NCBI GenBank assembly: GCA_011037195.1
Contig: JAAEAF010002738.1
Span: 62,001 to 126,000 of the forward strand
Length of the DNA stretch: 64,000 nt
Direction: 5' to 3'
DNA from: Triatoma infestans
Taxonomy: Eukaryota > Arthropoda > Insecta > Hemiptera > Reduviidae
Shown here: positions 59,537 through 64,000 of the stretch, in pieces
How positions within the stretch are numbered: position 1 is the stretch's first letter
Layout: each line of letters starts with the position of its first letter
Made by a program: the position numbers and the translations under genes
The notes under the pieces: generated by a model
What the model was told of the DNA's origin: nothing
Database searches by the model: none
The model's input: only the letters and a program-made list of their open reading frames with translations

Positions 59537-62500
59537 GTGATTATTACTATATACTCTGCGATTAAACTTTTAGGAATATTAAAATTGTTAGGCATTTTGC
59601 CAAAGTTAGTGCGGGGTTTTGGTCGAAATTTATTTGTACAGTCCACGTCAAAATGTGGACCGGAATAGTGGCAGCAGGGCCTGTTCTTTACTATATTAAA
59701 AACTCTTCGAGTGGTAGTAGGTTTTAATGGTGGTTTCTGATTTTTATTTCGATGCGGGCATTCTTTGTGGAAATGCATTTGTCTGCAGAAACGACTTGGA
59801 GATGGGGTGTGCGAGGATTAGAAGTTTTCGAGGTACAGCGAAAACTGTAGGTTTTATTTTTGAAGCCTGTACTTCTTTTAGGGCATTGGCATAAGAAAGT
59901 GTTCGTCTAATTTTTGAGGTAGCTTTGTCAACCTCATTACGAAGCGGTTGAGGAAGTGACTTCAGGAACGCATCAGTGGCCAGTTTGTCTAAAATAGAAT
60001 GTAAGGCCTCGAGTCGATTAGCTTGAGCTTTTAAACTAATCGCGGACTGGATATGTCTAATTCTATCCGCGACGGTTTCAGGAGTCCCTGTGGGTAGAGA
60101 CTGAATATTAGCCATCTGTTGTAAGAGGACTAGCGGGGTTTTCTCCTTACGAAATCGGGCTAGAAGTCGCTCTGAAATTAAAGAATATGTTATAATTGTA
60201 CCCTGGCGTAATTCTGCTTTCTGCATATCATCAATATTTTTGCAAAACCTGAGAGCCTAAGTGCTAGTATTTCTAATTTTCAGCGTCACCACAGCCCGAA
60301 AGGCTAGCGCAATGGCTAATTTGGTCTAGGAAATCTGAAACTCTGGCTGAAATTTTCCATCAAAGGCGGGCGAACTATTGATTAATTGCAAATTTCGCAA
60401 GGGGCTAGGAGGTTGATTGTTGGGGGTTCAGGAGGATTGGCTAATTGTTGTTGTGCAAGTAAATATTCTACAGCAGCGTCGATGCTCATATCTTGTCATT
60501 AACCTTGTACATTTTTGAAATGAATGAATTACTTGGGGAAAGATTATATTTTTCAAGACGTCAACGCAGCTGGATTAAATTACCGCCAACAGAAAGTTAT
60601 TGCCGCGTAATATCTTTACAATTTACGATCTTTTAAGAACACTCATAAATTCAAAATTCACAAGGGATTAGGGTACAGTGGTACAAAGACAAAATTTTAA
60701 AAATTAAGTTCAATAGAAAATTCAATTATGGGAAATATTTAAGATATATCCGTTGAAAATATAAGTGAAAAGCAATAAAATTATCTGATGGATAATTTGT
60801 TTACTTAGTAAATTGAAAATTTTACGTGCTTGTTAATTTGTGGATTCTGGTTGATAACATCCCAAACAGCTGGCACCAATGAAATGTAGTTGGTGAGTGT
60901 GTTTGTGTGTGTGTGTGTTGTTCTTGTTGTAGTAGTAGTAGTAGCTTGTGGCGTGAGCGGTTTTGTAAACGGCTTGTATGTATGAAAGTTTTAAGAGAGA
61001 GAAGAATCAGAAATAAGAAAGTAGTCACCACTGCTAACAGTAAATATATTCTATTAAAATAATAACTACAAGGCATTTGCAAAGAATGTATAATCTTATC
61101 AATATATTGTGGAATTGGCATTGATGTAAGAGAGCGAAAAACAAGTGTTCTGCTTGAATGTCTAATACAGACTGTTCTGAATGCCTGCTGATTGTTCGTT
61201 CCACATCTTCCCCTGTGAAACGTGGTAGACAATGCTAACCCAGTTCTATGAACTCTAAAAGACAATGGTGGTCTTCTAGCTGAATAGTCCCTTTTGCCAG
61301 CGAATGTCTAATTCTTCATAATTTTTATATATTTGAAATAAAATAAATTTTATATTCTGGCATCTATCACACCTTCTAGAGGATAACACCACAGTATATT
61401 TCCTCCGAACTGCGCAGATGACATAGAGGAATGTCCGAGTTGCGGCCTTGAACACTATATCATATTATTATACATTATCGTGGGCAAGCCACAAATCTTT
61501 AATTCGGTACCTGAACATTGCGTTTAATTATGATCAAGAACCTGGGATCTGTTTTAAGTAAAATCGATAATTTTCTTGAAGACGTGAAGGACAATGTAAT
61601 TTGGAACTGGCTGTAATTATTACCGGAAAACAAGTGGTAAACCGAATGTTATATGGACCCTAGGCATAGACATTGAAAGAAAGACTGCCCTATTTATCAG
61701 AAATGGGATTTTTGGAGATATTATATGGGGAAGACTGCCCTTCCCAGAGATCCAAATGCTTTCTCAAGGGGAATCCCCGGCGTAAAACGTACCACTGTAG
61801 ATAAAGTCAATTGAAGGAGGACGTCTGTATGGTACGGACACATATCTTTCATATGAACGATGTGCCCTTTCTAAAGATAAGGCCCCAAAACATTATTCTG
61901 ATGACCCGCCGATTGGTAAAAAGTAGGAAGACCGCAGAATAACTGATAACAACACGGTCTAGGGGGAAACGACGCTTAGAATAGGAATGTTAGATACCTT
62001 CCCCCCTAGTGCAAGGAACCCTGTTTCAGGAAGTAACTTGATTGAAGATGAAGAAGAAAAGTTTTAATTAAGATATTGATTGGGAAAATATTTTGAGATG
62101 ATGTGTAGATGCAGAAATCCTTGATCAAAAAATCACAAAGTTTGCAAAGAAAACAGTGCAATCGATTACTTTAATGGTCTTACGAATTTTGAAAATGATC
62201 TATTATATGTCGCAGGGTAATTAAAATAATATCCTTGGGGTAGCCCAGTGGGGGTTTGGATAGGGGTTTCGTCCCTCCCCATAGAAATATAATGGCCGGA
62301 AAATTATCGAAGCAACATATTCTAAACCCTTAGTTTTTCCTGAGGAAGAAAAAAGGAAATCAAATGAATCCCCTGGCTAAGTATATTCCAAATGCAGATC
62401 AATTGCCCATTATCTGCCCCAAAGATGTTGATGTTGTTTGATGATTTCTATTTATTATGGATGTTTTACTCCAAAAGTAAAGTTTTTAAGAAAGTATTGC

Positions 62501-63712
62501 TGGGTACAGGAAGTTGGATTAGGCCGAGAAATAGGGCAAATTAATCTTTTTTTTAATTTTGTAAATAAATATATATCAAACCGTTACAAATATTATCTTC
62601 CATTATTGGAAATTAAAAATTCACTGAACTCTGCACTGAAGAAATTTTGCAAGATAACTAACCAAACGTTCTCTTACTAAGGATTTTTTTAATTTTTCCC
62701 AATTATCCCTACAATTTATTGTCAGAAAAATCATTTTATTGAGGTTCTGTAGACACTCACTTGCCTATTATTATTTCAATGTAACCTGTGGCACCACCAC
62801 CTGTATCATAGAGAACTAAACATTTATTACACAATTTCAACGTCTAAGAAAATATTTCAAATAGTTCAATGAGAATTGTTCAAAAGAGAAAGTGAAATGT
62901 TTCAAAACTTCAAAATATTTGTCGTAATTAAAAGTGCTAATTAAAATGTTGGTTAATCAGTAATATTCTAATTCACTAACAGATTGGCTTAGTGGATGTG
63001 CTCAGAGCAATAGACATAGAGCCTGACGGTATTATTGGACATTCTGTTGGTGAACTGGGCTGTGCTTACGCTGATGGATGTTTTACTGCAGAAGAAGCGA
63101 TTCTTTGTGCTTATGCACGTGGAAAAGCATCTATTGAAGTACCATTAATAAAAGGAATGATGGCTGCGATAGGTACGTATGTAAATTGGCATTATTAGTA
63201 GTGGCATGTTGTAGAGACCGGCACGAATTAGAGATTAAACTTTTGCACAGCTCATATTAAAAAAAAAAGCAAAAAATATTTTTATCTAAAGAGAACATAC
63301 TTATTCCAGATAACATTTATGATGATATTTACTAATTTGTCACCACTTAAACTTGTTTAGAAAATCTAAACATAACAGACACTGTTACAATTCACAGTGC
63401 TTGCCATGGAGCACTGTATGATGCCATGATTTGCAAAACAATGTTGAAATATGTAACTACACTCATCTTTTTTCCCCATCAGGATTGGGCTACAACCAGA
63501 TAAAGGACCAGCTGCCACCGACAATTGAAGTAGCCTGTCATAATTCTAAAACTATTTGCACATTGTCCGGACCAGCTGAAGATATGGAACAATATGTGGC
63601 TAGTCTAAAAAAGAAAGGAATTTTTGCTAAACTTGTTAACGTGTCTAATATTGCCTATCACAGCAGATATATCAAATCTTTAGCGCCTGGCTTTTTCAAC
63701 TATTTGAAACAG
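44166..63712 (+). CDS. FAS-like gene B, 5' part (11 exons): KS, linker and AT
   Basis: N-terminal third of a second FAS-like gene, continuing past the window. Exons: 44166-44301, 44885-45037, 47060-47236, 49368-49568, 49655-49893, 52622-52852, 52925-53125, 53203-53334, 54598-54831, 62983-63172, 63483-63712. All GT-AG, phase-consistent, summing to 2124 nt (708 codons) with no stop. The start is chosen because MSPQKYEIVIAGMGGIFPG fits the FAS N-terminus and an in-frame stop precedes it. The KS catalytic Cys and first His are replaced while the AT triad is intact. Introns carry repeats, and the 8.2-kb AT intron holds a whole Ty3/gypsy element. The last exon ends ...YLKQ, just where gene A's first visible exon continues. 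Confidence 0.93.
44302..44884 (+). other. Intron 1 of gene B, nothing recognised
   Basis: AT-rich. An imperfect inverted pair around 44700-44830 ('ggatcggtcaagaa' and 'ttcttgaccgatcc') forms a stem of ~15 bp around ~95 bases, with further pairing outward ('tatgaagaaattt' with 'aaatatcttcata'). It may be a short MITE-like insertion. Confidence 0.5.
45106..45300 (-). mobile_element. tRNA-derived SINE copy 6, near complete
   Basis: Minus strand. An A tail (T run at 45107), the shared body 'ccactgccggcctccgg', then a B-box complement near 'ggactcgaactcc' and 'gatatccgcgttg'. In intron 2 of gene B. Confidence 0.8.
45340..46860. repeat. Longest copy of the interspersed repeat family, with ~0.3-kb tandem subunits
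   Basis: Three subunits begin near 45978, 46279 and 46564 with 'cacttccgg', each followed by an 'aatttccc-agaaatgttt..aaataaaag' block and 'gaaaatcg..ggagtcatttttgag'. It ends with (CA)n at about 46703-46733 and a CTTACTAGGAGTAAG palindrome near 46835. Non-coding. Confidence 0.75.
47237..49367 (+). other. Intron 3 of gene B: hairpin motif and LINE-like remnant
   Basis: 48111-48150 is an inverted copy of the recurring CCTGAGGAAGG..CCGAAACGTCGAA motif. 48410-48990 on the minus strand reads like the end of a LINE RT (LQWKETEELFKYLGLQLST, TGQHKNFWAT), with low certainty. 49000-49240 resembles 51090-51160 and, inverted, 54230-54340. The rest is unclassified. Confidence 0.5.
49894..52621 (+). other. 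Intron 5 of gene B: SINE head, hairpin motif and interspersed repeat
   Basis: Holds a short SINE head on the minus strand (50205-50252, with a TAGCTCAGTGA A-box-like start), a hairpin motif (50391-50432), an (AG)n run near 50701, and a repeat copy at 51180-52110 with (CA)n and the CTTACTAG end. 52210-52560 is unclassified. Confidence 0.65.
53335..54597 (+). mobile_element. Penelope-like element remnant in intron 8 of gene B
   Basis: About 53740-54060 (+) reads FLGTLIIRQPDQTFTYNWY, TKPTHSGRLLHFLTNQ, INSIKTLCNRH, QNRYPNHLILKTFRKLK: the RT C-terminal pattern of Penelope-like retroelements, where Y-x-K-P-T-H-x-x-x-x-L-H-F is characteristic. A downstream CCTGAGGAAGGACACC hairpin motif lies at 54476-54520. 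The endonuclease domain is not recognisable. Confidence 0.75.
54832..55601 (+). other. Intron 9 of gene B, before the Ty3/gypsy insertion, nothing recognised
   Basis: AT-rich intron sequence. No coding or repeat signal identified. Confidence 0.5.
55602..61154 (-). mobile_element. Near-complete Ty3/gypsy LTR retrotransposon, minus strand
   Basis: LTRs of ~260 bp at 55602-55857 and 60885-61154 share 'gagcggttttg', 'aataagaaagtagtcaccac' and 'gcgaaaaacaagtgttctgc'. A primer-binding site complementary to a tRNA 3' end (complement of CAGCTGGCACCA) lies just inside the right LTR (60861-60878). Minus-strand products: Gag 59744-60226, zinc knuckle and linker 59290-59778 (CHYSGPHFDVDC), protease 58911-59348 (ALVDTGASHSLVD), RT 57774-58596 (ILDISGAFHAILL, FIDDIL, SFIGFYRKFIP), integrase 56939-57412 and 56274-56845 (HxxxxH-CxxC region, TPYHPASNGKLERIHK). 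Frameshifts and stops break the frames. Not currently active. Confidence 0.92.
57377..57487 (-). repeat. 37-bp unit triplicated inside the Ty3/gypsy integrase region
   Basis: 'actttgaagttctagcactt' plus 'ccaggaggtctatcatt' occurs three times in a row. Each 37-bp copy shifts the frame, so the triplication is a post-insertion lesion. Confidence 0.85.
61155..62982 (+). other. Intron 9 of gene B after the Ty3/gypsy element, nothing firm
   Basis: 61380-62070 is less AT-rich and resembles worn coding DNA (for example a CPSCGLEHYI-like stretch), but no family could be assigned. Otherwise AT-rich. Confidence 0.45.
63173..63482 (+). other. Intron 10 of gene B
   Basis: 310 bp, donor GTACGT. Its first ~100 bases match 37385-37480 of the collapsed FAS copy ('gtggcatgttgtagag'). 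Confidence 0.75.
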
Positions 63713-64000
63713 GTTTGTTTTTTCAAACATTTCATATTATAAAAGCCTTTAATTAATCTTTGTTGGGCGTTAAATCAAATTTCATATCTACTCTTTTCAC
63801 CATTCTAAAGTCATTTAAAGGCGTTGATAACCTTTTATTCCAAATCCTACACAGGATTGAAAGGAGATAGCTTTCTTTCTGTCCTAAGAAATCTAAACTG
63901 CAAAGAACGAAATTCAACAAATTTCCATATAAAATTTCCAAAATACATAATATTTTAAAGCTAATTTTAAATTTCTTAGTATATTATTAGATAAAATGCC
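63713..64000 (+). other. Start of intron 11 of gene B
   Basis: Donor GTTTGT. 63781-63855 is nearly identical to 1-75 of the window, the paralogous intron of gene A. Confidence 0.82.

Larger units (their letters stand above)
54598..63712 (+). other. Gene B: acyltransferase domain with intact catalytic residues
   Basis: Exons 9-11, residues 491-708. RPVWFLFSGMGSQWPRMG begins the AT. Exon 62983-63172 has GHSVGE with nucleophile Ser589 and, further on, Arg614 (ARGKAS), which binds the malonyl carboxylate in animal FAS. Exon 63483-63712 has His691 (IAYHSRYI), the general base. All three fall where human Ser581, Arg606 and His683 align. Of the FAS activities visible in the window, this is the only one whose known catalytic residues are complete. 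Confidence 0.92.

Noticed and set aside
60822..61265. 147-codon minus-strand open frame
   Set aside because: Lies over the right LTR of the Ty3/gypsy element; chance frame.

Overview
The window is AT-rich, intron-dense and full of transposable elements. It is animal DNA, most likely from an insect: the coding exons are animal type I fatty acid synthase (FAS), and the mobile elements include an errantivirus-like retrovirus with an env region, Penelope-like, mariner-type, Ty3/gypsy, LINE and tRNA-SINE sequences. The species cannot be read from the sequence.

Layout. Bases 653-25755 (+) hold the last 24 exons of FAS-like gene A. They run from the end of the acyltransferase (AT) domain through the dehydratase (DH), central, enoyl reductase (ER), ketoreductase (KR) and thioesterase (TE) regions to a stop codon. 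Bases 44166-63712 (+) hold the first 11 exons of FAS-like gene B: the ketoacyl synthase (KS), linker and most of AT. The intron that opens the window matches the intron that closes it, and the exon junctions agree, so A and B are tandem duplicates. Between them, at about 35485-37990, is a third, collapsed copy. It is a pseudogene made of KS, AT and TE pieces joined by deletions.

Main observation. Genes A and B keep open, phase-consistent reading frames: 24 exons give exactly 1475 codons plus a stop, and 11 exons give exactly 708 codons. Yet the catalytic motifs of nearly every domain are gone. The KS cysteine is Trp and its first His is Asp. The DH motif has lost its Pro. The ER and KR glycine-rich nucleotide motifs are replaced. 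The KR Ser/Tyr/Lys block is missing. No acyl carrier protein (ACP) with a DSL motif is visible. The TE nucleophile serine is gone. Only AT keeps its full set (Ser589, Arg614, His691 of gene B). This looks like a tandem family of FAS-derived pseudoenzymes with a surviving acyltransferase. The relic copy already has the Trp version of the KS site, so that change predates the duplication.

Mobile DNA. Introns and spacers hold two Tc1/mariner-type elements with long inverted repeats (3963-5271, 15751-17329), a deleted Ty3/gypsy element with a 4-bp target duplication (6775-8616), and a near-complete Ty3/gypsy element inside the AT region of gene B (55602-61154, minus). They also hold a decayed errantivirus-like provirus with LTR pieces (31636-35433), LINE fragments on both strands, Penelope-like remains, at least seven tRNA-derived SINE pieces, and a GC-rich LTR-like insertion (35885-36779) whose empty site survives near 45770. 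A hairpin motif resembling a hammerhead ribozyme core recurs six times.

No tRNA or rRNA genes, CRISPR arrays or bacterial features were seen.
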